Position numbers and translations under genes: made by a program. From positions 19,838-83,837 of the forward strand of contig NZ_JBDNRK010000014.1 in the NCBI RefSeq assembly GCF_047718555.1: DNA of 64,000 nucleotides, given 5' to 3'. Origin of the DNA: Clostridium_I sp047718555 (GTDB lineage: Bacteria > Bacillota > Clostridia > Clostridiales > Clostridiaceae). Each line of letters opens with the position of its first letter. The first letter of the stretch is position 1. Below are positions 42,931 through 56,100 of the stretch, one piece after another. The notes beneath the pieces are model-generated. The model did not search any database. It was not told the DNA's origin and was given only the letters and a program-made list of their open reading frames with translations.

Positions 42931-44488
42931 TATAAAAAATGCTTTAAAGATATTTATAAGTTCATTAAAATTTATATTTTTAATACCAGTGATAGCAACT
43001 AAAACTACTATTATATTATTCAATAAATTGAGAAAGACAATACTTAAAAGACTTTATTTTTCAATAACCTTTAAAATAACCACTACCTATGCTGCAATTT
43101 TTACACTGCTGCTTTTATTATTGAGCACAAGTTTATTAGTGGGATTTTCAATATACATGGTAAAAAACACAGAAGATATCATGTATAAAAATTTTCAAAT
43201 AGTTTCATCAAATATAAAAAATGAAACAGCCATACCCGGAAACCTTATTACTGAAATTTCTTCTTTAGACAACATGGATATAACTATCTTTGATGCACAG
43301 AAAAAGCTTATCTACACTACAGAAAAAAATAATAATTCTGCGACTTTTTATAATACCTACAATATGAAAAATGTCTATACTTTAAATAACAGGTATTTGC
43401 TGAGTATACCTTATAGTGTAACAAAAAATACAAGCAATGCCTTAAATTTTAATAATAAAACCAATAGCACTAATACTAATTTATATTTAATTTTAAATGA
43501 TACAGTTCAATGGAATTCTCAAAATATTTATATTCAAATCAGCCATAATTTATATAAAGAATCTCTCAGCCTTTTGATCCTATTTTTCATTTTATTTGTC
43601 ATCAATTTAACCTTTATAATAACCATAACAATCATTGGAGCCAAAACCAGTAAAAAATTACTTAGACCCGTGGAAAATATGACTGAAACAGTAAAAAATA
43701 TTACTGTAAATGCTCTAAATACAAGACTTGATGTAAGTGGTTCTCAGGATGAACTAAAAGAACTAGCTGAGACCTTTAATAAAATGTTAGATGGACTGCA
43801 GGATTCCTATGAACGTCAAAATCAGTTTGTTTCAGACGCTTCCCATGAACTACGAACCCCAATTTCAGTAATACAAGGTTATTCAAATCTATTATCAAGA
43901 TGGGGCAAGGATGACAGAGCAGTTCTTGAAGAAGCTATAGAGTCAATTAAAACTGAAGCTGAAAATATGAAAGATTTAATTGAGAAACTTCTCTTTTTAG
44001 CTCGGGGAGATAAAAAAACTCAGAAAATAGAATTAAAAGACTTTTATATTAATGAATTAATTGAGGAACTTGTAAAAGAAACAAAATTAATTGATACTTC
44101 TCATGAAATAAAAAATATGAGGAACGATAAACTAATGGTGAATGCTGATGCCAAATTAATTAAGGAAGCTTTAAGAATATTTGTAGATAACAGTATAAAA
44201 TATACTCCAGAGGGAGGTACAATAACATTAAATTCCTTTTCTCAGGGTAATGAGGTAATAATTACAATTGAAGATACAGGCATAGGTATTTCAAAGGAAG
44301 ATCTTCCAAATATATTTAATAGATTTTACAGAGCAGACAAATCCAGAACAAAAAAAACTGGAGGAACCGGTCTTGGTCTCTCCATTGCAAAATGGATTAC
44401 ATTATCTCATAAAGGCACAATAGATGTATATAGTAAGCTTAATTCAGGCACTAAAATAACATTGCATTTGCCTATACTTAAACTTTAA
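42923..44488 (+). CDS. Sensor histidine kinase (ArlS-like)
   Basis: 521 residues. Helices near 55-85 and 215-240 flank an extracellular sensor; HAMP; HisKA with His in FVSDASHELRTPISVIQGYSN; ATPase with DNSIKYTPEGG, DTGIGI, FYRADKSR and TGLGLSIAKW. Partner of 42247-42930. Its last 11 bases overlap the end of the convergent phosphopantetheinyl transferase gene. Confidence 0.93.
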   Translation: MINIKNALKIFISSLKFIFLIPVIATKTTIILFNKLRKTILKRLYFSITFKITTTYAAIFTLLLLLLSTSLLVGFSIYMVKNTEDIMYKNFQIVSSNIKNETAIPGNLITEISSLDNMDITIFDAQKKLIYTTEKNNNSATFYNTYNMKNVYTLNNRYLLSIPYSVTKNTSNALNFNNKTNSTNTNLYLILNDTVQWNSQNIYIQISHNLYKESLSLLILFFILFVINLTFIITITIIGAKTSKKLLRPVENMTETVKNITVNALNTRLDVSGSQDELKELAETFNKMLDGLQDSYERQNQFVSDASHELRTPISVIQGYSNLLSRWGKDDRAVLEEAIESIKTEAENMKDLIEKLLFLARGDKKTQKIELKDFYINELIEELVKETKLIDTSHEIKNMRNDKLMVNADAKLIKEALRIFVDNSIKYTPEGGTITLNSFSQGNEVIITIEDTGIGISKEDLPNIFNRFYRADKSRTKKTGGTGLGLSIAKWITLSHKGTIDVYSKLNSGTKITLHLPILKL

Positions 44489-45188
44489 CACCCCTGGATT
44501 GTAATACAGACTGAAAAAGATTATAAAATTCCTCAAAACTATAAAACTGAATATTATCTGGAAAAGCTTTTAATTTAGAACAAATTGATAATTTATATTC
44601 TTCTATACTGTACTCTTTAAAATAATATTTAGAATTATCATATAGGCAGTATACATCTTTTGGTGAGTTCCTATTTACATTGAAAGAGTTCATTGGAATG
44701 TGCATGCCTAAGCCTTTTGCCTTTATGAGGCTTTCTTTCAATGTCCAAATTGAATAGAAATAATCCAGTCTTCTATATACAGGAATATGACTGTATTCTT
44801 CATATTCCTGTGGTGAAAAAACATAGTTTGCTGTATCAAAATCTATATTTTTTATATATTCTACATCTATACCTACTTGATAGTTCCCTATGGCACAAAC
44901 AACTAATTCATTTGAGTGAGATATATTATATTCTAAGCCAATATAATCCTTAAGGAAGGGCTTACCATACCTGTTTGTAGTAAACTCGATTTCATTATTT
45001 TTTATTTCAAGTTTACTACATATTAAATATCTTACCAGCAGTTCACCTAATATACCTCTTTTTTTATCCTCAGCTATTTTAAACTTTGATAATCTCTGTG
45101 CCTTCTCAGCAGATATATATTCAAAGAACTCGTCTATCATTTTTTCATCTTTGAAGTCTTTAATATTTACAGCATATATTTCAAACAT
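44478..45188 (-). CDS. 4'-phosphopantetheinyl transferase (Sfp type)
   Basis: Activates carrier proteins by attaching the phosphopantetheine arm. 236 residues; seen: VGIDVEYIKNID (Mg2+-binding Asp/Glu) and IWTLKESLIKAKGLG (second acidic site and CoA-binding lysine), the Sfp/AcpT signatures. It closes the PKS/NRPS cluster and must serve its four carrier domains. Separated from the FAAL gene by a family A element. Confidence 0.92.
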   Translation of the reverse strand: MFEIYAVNIKDFKDEKMIDEFFEYISAEKAQRLSKFKIAEDKKRGILGELLVRYLICSKLEIKNNEIEFTTNRYGKPFLKDYIGLEYNISHSNELVVCAIGNYQVGIDVEYIKNIDFDTANYVFSPQEYEEYSHIPVYRRLDYFYSIWTLKESLIKAKGLGMHIPMNSFNVNRNSPKDVYCLYDNSKYYFKEYSIEEYKLSICSKLKAFPDNIQFYSFEEFYNLFQSVLQSRGVKV

Positions 45189-45239
45189 TTTTGTTCTCCT
45201 TAAAATTACATTTTTATCAATATATTATTTCCAATTTAA

Positions 45240-45384
45240 CAAATACTAATCAGTATGCTGGCATATTTTGTATCCTACTGCCTCCATAAATCCCTGAGAT
45301 ACATTACTTCAAAGTCACCTATCTCCTTGTGTAATTGAAAATAGACCTCACATCCTTGCCTTACTATTTACTTTCACATGCCTT
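45240..45384. repeat. Family A dispersed element, decayed copy
   Basis: Shares ATCAGTATGCTGGCATATTTTG, TATCCTACTGCCTCC and CACATGCCTTA with copy 2 at 9060, with many changes. Sits inside the biosynthetic cluster between the FAAL and transferase genes. Confidence 0.5.
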
Positions 45385-45392
45385 ATCCGACT

Positions 45393-47147
45393 CTACTCCT
45401 TTGTAGCAGCAATTGTATCCATAACTTTTCTGCTAAAAACTTCATACATATTATTAATGGACTCTTCAAATTCACCTTTTCTGTACATTTCCACCAACTT
45501 AAATCTCTGTACTTTTCCACTGGTGGTTTTTGGAATAGACCTTACTGGTATGACTTCCTCTACACTTATGTCAATCTGTTCCCCTATTAATTTTTTTACT
45601 CTCTCTGCAAAATCTATAAAGTCTTCCATTTTCCTTTTGAAGAGCAAAAATATAATCAATCTGTCCCTTTCAATAAATTTATCCTTTAATGCACAGGCAA
45701 CTATTCTTCCAGTGGAAATTCCCTCTATATCTTCACATTTATTTTCTATATAGTGTGGGTAATAAGTTATTCCATTAATACATATTACATCCTGTGATCT
45801 TCCTATAACAACTATTCTGCCACCCTTTATAAAACCTAAGTCGCCAGTAGCAAGCCATCCATCTTCACTGATTATACTTTTAGTAAGTCCCGGATTGTTA
45901 TAATATTCTTTTGTAACATTATCTCCACTAATTTGAATATTACCAATCCATCCCTCCTCTAAAATGTTTAAATTATCATCAACTATTCTTATATTGCAGT
46001 GCTTTACACTATAACCTTCTACCACTAGTTCCATACTAAGGTCCGATTCTTCACCTTTTTTTAATTCCACAATAGCCTGTCCAACATTTAAGGAATCTCT
46101 CCTAACATATATGCAGGAAAATTCCTCATCTGCTGGAGGAAAAGCTACAGCCAAACTGGCATCTGCCATACCATACACGGTGTACATGGTATCTCTTTTT
46201 AATCTGTATATAGCTAATTTATACAAAAACTCTTTAATTATATCCACAGATATAGGCTCCGCTCCATTAAATACCTTTCTTATACAACTTAAATCCCACT
46301 CAAGATATTCTCTATCCTTTAGGTGGTCTAAAAAGTATCTAAAACCAAAGTTGGATGCTGCTGTAAGTGTAACTCTATGCTCATTAATTTTTTTTATCCA
46401 CAATATTGGATTTTTTATAAATAATGAGGTTGGCATTAAGTATTGATTAATATTAAAAACTAAAGGCAATAGATGAAGACCTATTATACCCATATCATGG
46501 GTTAATGGCATCCAGCTACACATACTATCTCTCTCATTACCCTTAAATCCATCTATAATGTCTCCTATATTAGTTATTAAATTTTTATGGGTTAAAACTA
46601 CTCCTCTAGGATCTCCAGTGGTGCCAGAGGAAAATTGTATAAATGCTATATCATCTTCATTTATAATTTCTACTCTTCCAATTCCCTCATCTCTAATTAC
46701 TTTATCCATAGAAATTGAGTTTGCCTTTAAGTCCTCCAAGATTCCTGAAAAGCTTGTTCCCTTTGTAAACTTTTCTATTCCTTGAAGACATTTTTCATCT
46801 ATGATTATCTTAGGATTTTTCAGCTGACTAAATATTTTTAAAACCTTTGATGCATTTTCTCTATGAGTTACACTTACAGGAACAGGTATTATTTTCCCCA
46901 ATATACATGCCCAGAAAGTGTATATAAATAATTCATTATCAGTATCTTTAATTTGAAGTATAAGTTCATCACCTTTTTTTAGTCCATTGGCCTGAAGATT
47001 ATATAAAACCTTCAAAGCCTCTAAGTATACGTATTTATATGGAATAAATTTTTCGTCACTCTCACCTTTTATAAGAAAAACTCCCTTTTCGGAACTATTA
47101 GCAGCTGATTTAATTAACCCCTCAGCTAAAGTAATTATATTATCCAA
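45393..47147 (-). CDS. Stand-alone fatty acyl-AMP ligase (FAAL)
   Basis: Adenylates a fatty acid and hands it to a carrier protein. ANL fold: FIQFSSGTTGDPRGVVLTH, MCSWMPLTHDMGIIGLH, YTVYGMADASLAVAF, TGDLGFIKGGRIVVIGR and the C-terminal catalytic lysine in PKTTSGKVQRFKL. Close paralogue of the FAAL domain opening the PKS. I favour TTG 47147 (584 residues), eight bases after GAGGGG; a GTG at 47156 overlaps that site. Which carrier it loads is open: the PKS has its own FAAL. Confidence 0.88.
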   Translation of the reverse strand: MDNIITLAEGLIKSAANSSEKGVFLIKGESDEKFIPYKYVYLEALKVLYNLQANGLKKGDELILQIKDTDNELFIYTFWACILGKIIPVPVSVTHRENASKVLKIFSQLKNPKIIIDEKCLQGIEKFTKGTSFSGILEDLKANSISMDKVIRDEGIGRVEIINEDDIAFIQFSSGTTGDPRGVVLTHKNLITNIGDIIDGFKGNERDSMCSWMPLTHDMGIIGLHLLPLVFNINQYLMPTSLFIKNPILWIKKINEHRVTLTAASNFGFRYFLDHLKDREYLEWDLSCIRKVFNGAEPISVDIIKEFLYKLAIYRLKRDTMYTVYGMADASLAVAFPPADEEFSCIYVRRDSLNVGQAIVELKKGEESDLSMELVVEGYSVKHCNIRIVDDNLNILEEGWIGNIQISGDNVTKEYYNNPGLTKSIISEDGWLATGDLGFIKGGRIVVIGRSQDVICINGITYYPHYIENKCEDIEGISTGRIVACALKDKFIERDRLIIFLLFKRKMEDFIDFAERVKKLIGEQIDISVEEVIPVRSIPKTTSGKVQRFKLVEMYRKGEFEESINNMYEVFSRKVMDTIAATKE

Positions 47148-47186
47148 ACCCTTCACCCCTCATTTTAATTCATCTGAAATAAATAA

Positions 47187-50100
47187 TTATATATTATTAA
47201 TGTTAAAATCGCGGCTAAGACTTTCATAAGATTCCTGCTTTTCATTCCTGCTAAGCTCTGTGCTGTCAATAATTTTCATTAAATTCAGAGAATCTGCAGA
47301 CTCCATTGCAATTTTATAATTCATGATTTTGTCATCCCTTACATCTTCTTCTGTAATAATATTCTTGCTTCCCATTACATTAATTTCATCATACTGCTCC
47401 AGATTTTCCTGGAAAGATACCTTATAGATTGAATTTTCAAAAGGATAAGTTGGTAATGCAACCTTAGGAACGTATACCGGGTAAATATTTCTAGGATTAT
47501 ATGCCACACCCAAAATATACATTTTAGCCAGTAAGGTTAAAATTTCTTTCTCTGCTCCTTCAGTATGTGATTTAATATTTAACTGTAAAAATACTTCTCC
47601 AATACTTAGCTCAGAAATTTCTTTTTCCATTAATTCATAACTTCCCAAATATAGTATTACTTCATTTCTTTTTAGTATTTGATTTAGTTTGTCATAGACT
47701 TTGTCTGCATTTAATATAGTTTTTATAAATGAAATTTTATCCTCACTATTATTAAATACTCCTAAAGAAGTTATCACAGCACAGTTAAAATATGCCCTTC
47801 TATTACCATTATCAGTACTAAGTTTATATTCATAATTAAAATTATTCACTATTAAAGTTATAGCCTCTTTAATACTAAGTTCTCCTGTTAATACTGCGCT
47901 GCTTAGTATTCCAGCTCCTTTTGCAACTATACTTTCAATGTTCATTTGTAAATCTGCAAAGACACAGCCCAAGGCATATTCAATAGAAAATATCTTTATT
48001 TTTTCTTTTATTTCTTCTTTTATATCTTTTATAATTTCTATGTTTTTAAATTCTCTCTCACATTCACCATAACATTTATTAAAAGCTTCAAATCTATTTT
48101 TCAATTTTTCAATTTCAGCTTCACTCATAAACAGGGTACCATCTAATAATAAGTGACAGGTAGTTTCTCTATTAGGATTGGCTTTTCCACTATAAATCTC
48201 CTCTTCTTTATTCCCCTGTTGAACATCACTTAATAATTTCAATAAAATTTCCTTAGATTCTGCCACCAAAGCAGTTTTGTGGACTAACTGCTTTTGGCTG
48301 TTATTCATAGTAACACATATAGAAGACAGATCTATCTCTGGATTTGCCTCTATATACTGCTTCATTCTTTTTGCAATATCCTTTATTACAGCTTCATTTC
48401 TGCCTGTGAGCTGAAGAAGATGGAAATTAACATTTTCATTTTTATCTTCTGGCCTCTTGTACTCACTTGCCGGTGCTTCCTCAAGAACAATATGTGCATT
48501 TGTTCCACCAAAACCAAAAGCATTTACTCCTGCTCTTAAAGGATTTTTATCCTCTGACTGCCACTGTCTGGTTTCTCCACCTACCACAAAGAATGGAGTT
48601 TCCTTGAAATTTATATTTGCATTTGGAACTTCATAATTAACAGTGTAAGGCAGTTTTTTATTCTTCATGGCAAGCACCACTTTAATTAAGCTTACAAGGC
48701 CAGAGGCTGCCAGCATATGACCTAAGGAAGATTTCACAGAACCTATGCCGCAAAAGCCTTTTTTATCAGTAAATAACCTGAAGGCCTTTGTCATTCCCTC
48801 AACTTCTATAGGATCTCCCAGTGGTGTACCTGTTCCATGGGTTTCTATATAGGATACTGTCTCAGGATTAACTCCTGAATTTCTATAGGCATTTTCTACA
48901 GCTTTAGCTTGTCCTTGTGGCCTTGGAGCTGTTATTCCCTGAGAATGTCCATCATTGTTAATTGCAGATCCCTTTATGGTTGCGTAAATATTATCTCCAT
49001 CCTCTAAAGCCTTTTGCAGCGGCTTAATGACTATGGCACTTACCCCTTCGGATAAAATCATTCCATCAGCACCTTTATCAAAAGGACGACATTCACCGGA
49101 TGGGGATATAGCACTTAATCTGCTCATGGATATAAATGGTATGGAACTTAAATTGAGATTTACTCCACCTACAATGGCCATATCACTTTGTTTTGTCTTT
49201 ATACTTTCGCAGGCCATATGCAATGCCACCAGAGAAGAGGAGCAAGCTGTATTAATTACAAGACTTGGTCCCATAAGGTTAAGACAATGACTTACTCTGG
49301 CTGCTATTTCATTTAATCCATTTCCAGGCACTGCATCTGGCCTTAATTCTGCTGGTTTCAAAACATTTATAAGAGTATTTATTATATCTTTTTTCTCCTT
49401 TGAAGGCATTCTGTTAAACCATTGGCTTTTTTCAAATCTATCCTTTAATATTTCATAGTTTCTGTAATTTGAAAAATGCTCCATATAGTTATTTTGCTCT
49501 GCTCCCACAAAGACCCCTATATTCTCCGTTCTATATTTTCCACCATAACCTGCCTCCTGAATAGCTTCAAAGGCCACTTCCAAAAACACTCTTTGCTGTG
49601 GGTCCATAGCCTCTGCTTCCTTTGGAGAAATACCAAAGAATACAGGATCAAAATCATAAGCTTTATCAATAAACCCACCATATTTAGAATAGGAAGTATT
49701 TAAAGAATCTTTATCTCTATTATATTCATCTTCAATTGACCAACGCTCCTGAGGAACCTGTCCTATGGTTACTACACCATTTTCTAGAATATCCCAATAT
49801 TTTTCTAAAGTGTCTGCCCCAGGTATTCTCAGTGAAATTCCTATAATAGCTATATCCTCTATTTTTTTATCTTCTTCCTCATTAATATTTTTTACCTTGT
49901 CAGTATTATCAATTTTAAAATAGGAATTCTCTATATGATTTGCAAGTGCCTCTGGAGTCTGATATTCAAAAATAATTGTAGGATATAACTCCACCTTTAA
50001 TTCCTTGCTGAGTTTTTCTATTACCTTTATAGCTCCTACTGAATCCAATCCAAGCTCCAGAAAGTTTGTACCTATATCAAGCTCCTCCACTGGTATCTCC

Positions 50101-53100
50101 AATTGTCTGCCTATAACCTCATAAACAGTATTCTTTACTTCCTTAGCTTCCAAATAGGATATCTCTCTGTGTTCAGCTTTTGTAACCTCTTCAGCTCTAT
50201 CTGTATCTTCAACTCTTTCTACAATATTTTCTTTTAATAAGTCTATTATATGAATATTACTTTCTCCCTTTACAGAAATAGCTTCTATAAATGCCTTTGC
50301 TGCCTTTTCTGGTGAAAGTGGCCTTAAGCCTTGAGCCTTTATAGCATTTCCAGCTGTTTCTCCAAATACAGCTCCCATTCCCTTGTTATCCCAAAGAGAA
50401 TAGTTGATAGCTATAGTTTTACCCTGTGCATCTATACTATTTCTGTAATTTGTATAGGCATTGAGAAAAGAATTGGCAGCAGCATATTCTCCAAGACCCT
50501 GGGACCATTTCTTTTCGGAAGCGGATACAGAGGATATCATAGTAAAGAATTTCAGAGGCTCCTTTCTTGTAACTAAATCCGTTATAACAGTACCCTGTAC
50601 CTTTGGGGCAAATACTTTTTTCAGTATATCTACATTTTTATTCAGTAATTTAAATGAGGAATAATCAAGTACTCCTGCTGCATGAACCACCCCTTGTATG
50701 CTTCCATACTGATCATTAATTCTGCTTATTAATTTTTCCATTTCAGCTTTATTGGTTACATCTACAGAAGCATACAATACCTTTGCTCCAAGCTTTTCTA
50801 AATCCAATATTAACTTAATTTTTTCCTTTACCTCATTACTGTGAGCATTTTCTTCCCACTGCTCTCTTTCCGGCAGAGTACTTCTTCCTGTTAATATTAA
50901 ATTTATATTGGCCTGTTTTGCTAATTCCCTGGCAAGATCGCCGCCTAATGGACTTGTTCCGCCTGTTATTAAATAGGTTTCTCCTGGATTTATCTGCAAT
51001 TTATCCATGGAAGCCTTAAAGGGTTCTAATTTACGTACAAAGCTTTTATCATCTCTTATTACTGAGATTCCCTCTGGATCTGATTTTTTATTAAATTCAC
51101 CGAAAAGTTTATCTGAAATTTCCAGGGTATTTATATATTCCTTAATATCTATATCAATTATCTTAGAAGTGATATTGGTATTATCTTCATCTATAGCTTG
51201 AGACAGTACTGCAGCTATGCTCTGATGAGGTCCTATAGCAGTACCTCTTTCATTAACTAACTGAGCTCTATCCGTAACTACAATGAAACTTATATTATTT
51301 TCTACTTCTGCCTTAGCAGACTGTGCAATGTTAAATATGCTGTATAAGCTTTCATATAGGAATTTATCCTTTGAAAGAATGATATCTTCCTCATTAAAAT
51401 CACTATAGGGTAAATTCCAAAGGTGAATAATAAGAGATAGCTTGTGAGATAAATTTTTTACAATGCTATCATAATCCTCATTTTTACTTGGATTTATAAC
51501 AAAATTATTTTTACCATCATACTTAAAATCTTCTCCTGGCTCTACAAAATAAACAGGATTAACAGCCTTATCAAATCTCTTTGAAAGTTCATTTCCAATC
51601 CCCTTAGGGTCATTAAAAATTATTACTGCTCCCTCTTCTATTTTCTGCTGTTGTATATTCATCTCTTCCTGCCACTGCCACTTATAAAGCCAGTTATCTG
51701 CCATACTGTAATTTGAGCTTCTATTCCCAAACTTAGGACCGTAGCTCTTTCTTTGGAATGGATACCCAGGTAATTTAACTCTTTTGTAAGTAAAATTCTT
51801 ATAAAAGATTTCCCAATCTATTTTCGCACCTATAGAATATAATTTTCCAATAGTTTCAAGCAGCACTTCCAAATTATCCTTTTTTCGGTTAACCATAGGT
51901 AAAATATTGGAGCTATCTCCCAGTAAAACTGCACTAGCCATACCTGTTAAGGTTTTATCCGGGCCTGCCTCCACAAAAGTGTTTATTCCTTTACTTTTAA
52001 TGAATTTAATACTCTGCTCAAATTTAACGGGACTCAATATATGCTTCAGCCAATACTGAATATCTACAGGCTTTTCCATAAATCCAGCAGTTATATTGGA
52101 TACTATAGGTATACTAGGCTCTTTAAATTCTATTCCTTCCAATTCGGCTTGAAATTCCTTAAGCATAGGCCTCATAAGTGGTGTATGAAAGGCTTGTGAA
52201 ACCTTAAGCTTTTTACACACAATATTATTCTTTTCCAGTATGCCTATAAATTCATCTACACTTTCTGCGGCTCCGGATATGACCTGATGATTTCCGTTGT
52301 AGGCAGCTATCCAAACCTCTTTATTAAAATTCTTTATTAAAGCTTCAAGCTTATCTCCAGTAACAAATACTGCTGCCATAGCCCCAGGTATTTTTAAATC
52401 ATTCATTAATTTACCTCTGGCAGAGACTATTTTTGCTGCTGCTTTAAGTTCCACAACTCCTGCAATACATGCAGCTGCCCATTCTCCCACGCTATGTCCA
52501 AGAACACATGCAGGCTTAACTCCTAGATCCATGAGAAGTCTTCCTAGAGAATAATCAAGAGTAAATACCACCGGTTGAGTAATATTAGTCTGTGCCAGAA
52601 TTTTCTCTTCTGCATTTTGTCCATATATTAAATCCGTTATTTTTTCACCAATGTGGGGATAAAAAGCTTCTGAACACATATCCACATATTCTTTAAATTC
52701 TGGAATTACACTATATAATGCTCTTGCCATTCCAACATATTGGCAACCCTGTCCTGTAAACATTAATGCCACCTTAGGTGATTTTTCTACAGTACTATTT
52801 TCTAAAGTAAGTTTATCTAATTTTTCAATTAATTCCTTCACAGAAGCTGAAATAACGCTGCATCTATGTTTTAAAGCCGTATTTCTTCTATTTTCAGTGT
52901 AGCAGATATCCTCTAGAGAATAATCTTCATGCTCTTTTAAAAATGCAGATAAATTTGATATTTTTTCTCTTAGTGCTTCTTCTGAATGGGCTGTTAAACA
53001 TAAAACCTGTTTAGATAAATGAGTTTCCACTGTCAAAGCAGCTTCCAAATTCTCAGGAGCTTCTTCCACCAGCATATGGCAATTTGTGCCGCCGAAGCCA

Positions 53101-56100
53101 AAGGAATTAATTGCAGCTCTTCTGGTACCTTTTTCACTTACCTGCCACTGCCTTGAATTTTCTGTTAAATAAAAAGGTGTATCGGCAAATTTAATCATTG
53201 GATTAGGCTTACTCAAATTCACATTTGGTGGTATGGTCTTATTCTTTAAGGCTAAAACTACTTTTATAAAGCTGGCAATTCCTGCTGCATTTAAAAGATG
53301 TCCAATATTAGCTTTCACAGAACCAATGGCAATGGATTGATTTTCAGGTTTCCATTTACTGAAGGCCTGAGCAATAGCTCTAACTTCACTGGGATCTCCT
53401 ATCTTAGTACCTGTCCCATGAGCTTCTACATATTGTATTTCTTTAGGATCTATAGCATTTTTTCTATAAAAAGCTTCTATTACACTTCTCTGACCATCAG
53501 GATTTGGTGCCATAACTCCTATGGAATGACCATCATTGTTCACTGCACTGCCTTTAATAACTGCCAAAATATTATCCTTATCTTCTATAGCCTTATTCAG
53601 TGCTTTTAAAAGTACTAAACCGCCCCCTTCTCCTGGAACAAATCCATCTGCTTCTGCATCAAAGACCTTTGACTGTCCTGTTTTGGACAATGCCCCTGCA
53701 CTGCTGAAATATATGTAAGGTGTAGGAGTCAATAAAAGATTTATGCCTCCTGCTATGGCCATTTCACATTCCCTTCTCTTTATAGCATCACAAGCCATAT
53801 GAATTGTCACTAAAGAAGAAGAGCAGGCAGTGTCTATAGTTAAGCTTGGTCCTTTTAAATTGAATTCATGGGAGGCCCTTGCAACTACCATATTTAAAAT
53901 ATTATCTACCAGTAGATTTGTATGATCTTCAGTATAACCAAAGTTATTTTTCCATTCTTCCATAAAGGAATTTCTCTGCTCACTTGACAGATTGTTAAAA
54001 CTGCTGAATTCCTTTATATTATTCATGTTCATGGTATTAAGATGATACTCAAAATAATTATTGGTACCTGTACCTGCAAATATACCTACATTTTTCCCAT
54101 CTACAGCTTCTTTTGAGTAGCCCGCATTTTGAAAGACTTCATAAATAAGTTCCAGCATAATACGCTGCTGAGGATCCATAACCTCTGCCTCTTCACTGGA
54201 GATGTTAAAAAATTCAGCATCAAAGGCATAGGGATCATCTATAAATCCGCCTGCACTGCAGTAGGTTTTACCTTGCTTTTTATCAGCATCATAATACTTA
54301 TTTATATCCCATCTGTTACCAGGTATTTCAGTAATACTGCTTTTTCCATGAGCTAGATTATTCCAGAATTCCTCAGAATTTTTTGCTCCTGGAAAACGAC
54401 ACGCAATTGATACTACTGCTATATCTTGAGCATTTAAATCATTGTTTTGTTGTAAATTTATTTCCTTATCCAGCTTTTTATATTCTGATATTGGTTCTTC
54501 TGAAGTCTTCTTATTAAAGAATTTAATTAAATATTCATTCATCTCATTAATAGTAGAGCATTTAATCAATATGTCATGACTAAGGGTTATCTTAAATTCC
54601 TCTTCAAGATAATTCAGTAATTGTATTGCCTTAATTGAATTGCCGCCCAATGCAAGAAAGGGTTTGTCAAGTGGAATAACCTCCTCGGGCATTTCCAGTA
54701 CTTTAGCCCAAATATCCCTTATACCTTTTAAATAATTGTCTTTTAAATGATCATCTTTTTCTAAAGCTATCTCTTTTTCTGTAATTTTATTCTTACTTAT
54801 ATTATCACCATTTGTATTCCCATTAATAAGTAAATCCTTAGCAGAATGGGTACTTTCATTATATTCATTGTTTTTAAAATTTTCCAGTAAGGCAAAACGC
54901 TTAATTTTTCCACTGGATGTTTTTGGAATGTCCTTAACTAAGATTAAAAAATCTATATTTATTCCCATTATTTCATTTACAAATGCAATAATTTTAGAAT
55001 GGAATTCAAGTTTAGCAGTTAACCCTGAAAAAAGAGCTACCTTTTCACTGTTTTCTTTTTCATCCTGCCATGCACAAATAGCTATTTTTCCAGGCTCTAC
55101 TCCTTCTAAAGCTTCAATTCTGCTTTCTAAATCATGTGCATAAAAATTTTGGCCATTGACAAATATAATATCCTTCATTCTTCCTGTAATGCTGAGACGA
55201 TTATTTACCACAAATCCCATGTCTCCGGTATTAAACCAGCCCTCTTTAAAAACTTCACTGTTTAGCTGTGGATTATTTAGGTATCCAGGTGTTATGTTTC
55301 TACCTTTAATTTGTATTTCCCCTATAGTTCTCTCAGGGACAATCTCACCTTCAGAATTAATAATTCTAAGTTCCATTCCATCTACTACATAACCTAAATC
55401 TGCAATGAGAATTGAATCATGATCACCTTCCTTATTTACTACTGCTTTTGATTCTTTTCCCATAATTTTTCTGCTCAAATTGTGATGCATTGGATCTTTA
55501 TCTAAAGGTGAAAGGCTTATTGTGAGAGAAGCCTCCGCCATACCGTAGGCCTGAACCATGCTGGTTCTCTTTAAGCCGCAGCCTGAAAGCCTATCTAAGA
55601 ATACATTGACTAATGAAGTAGAAATTGGCTCTGCACCATTTATAATAACTCTTAAGGAGCTTAAATCCCAAGACTTTAAATGCTCCTCCTTTATTCTGCT
55701 GAGTAGCAGCTTATACCCGAAATTAGGTGAGCAGGTTACCGTAGCTTTGTGCTTTGAAATTAAATCCATCCATAAAATAGGATTTTTAATGAAGGTCAAG
55801 GTAGTCATATTAATAATTTTTGCTACCACAGCTATTTGTGTAATGTGAAAGCCTATTAATCCCATATCATGGCTAAATGGCATCCAGCTTAATATTGTAT
55901 CTTTAGAGCATAATTTAACTCCCTTTACCATAGATTCAACGTTTATAAGTATATTTTCATGGGTTAATACCACTCCCTTTGGAGTATTTGTACTTCCTGA
56001 ACTAAATTGTATAAAGGCTGGTGAACTAACCTCTGCCAGGTTAAGTCTGCCTTTTTTATCACCTTTATTTATCTCTTCTGTCCCCAATATCCTCATAGAT

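Noticed and set aside
44478..44488. Overlap of the kinase and phosphopantetheinyl transferase genes as a sign of frameshift
   Set aside because: The genes are convergent and each protein has a normal C-terminus; an 11-base tail-to-tail overlap is ordinary.
47187..48200. PKS ending in KS and AT-like sequence as evidence of a truncated gene
   Set aside because: The frame ends with a plausible polar tail and the next carrier is at the very start of the NRPS-like protein, so a split module is the simpler reading.
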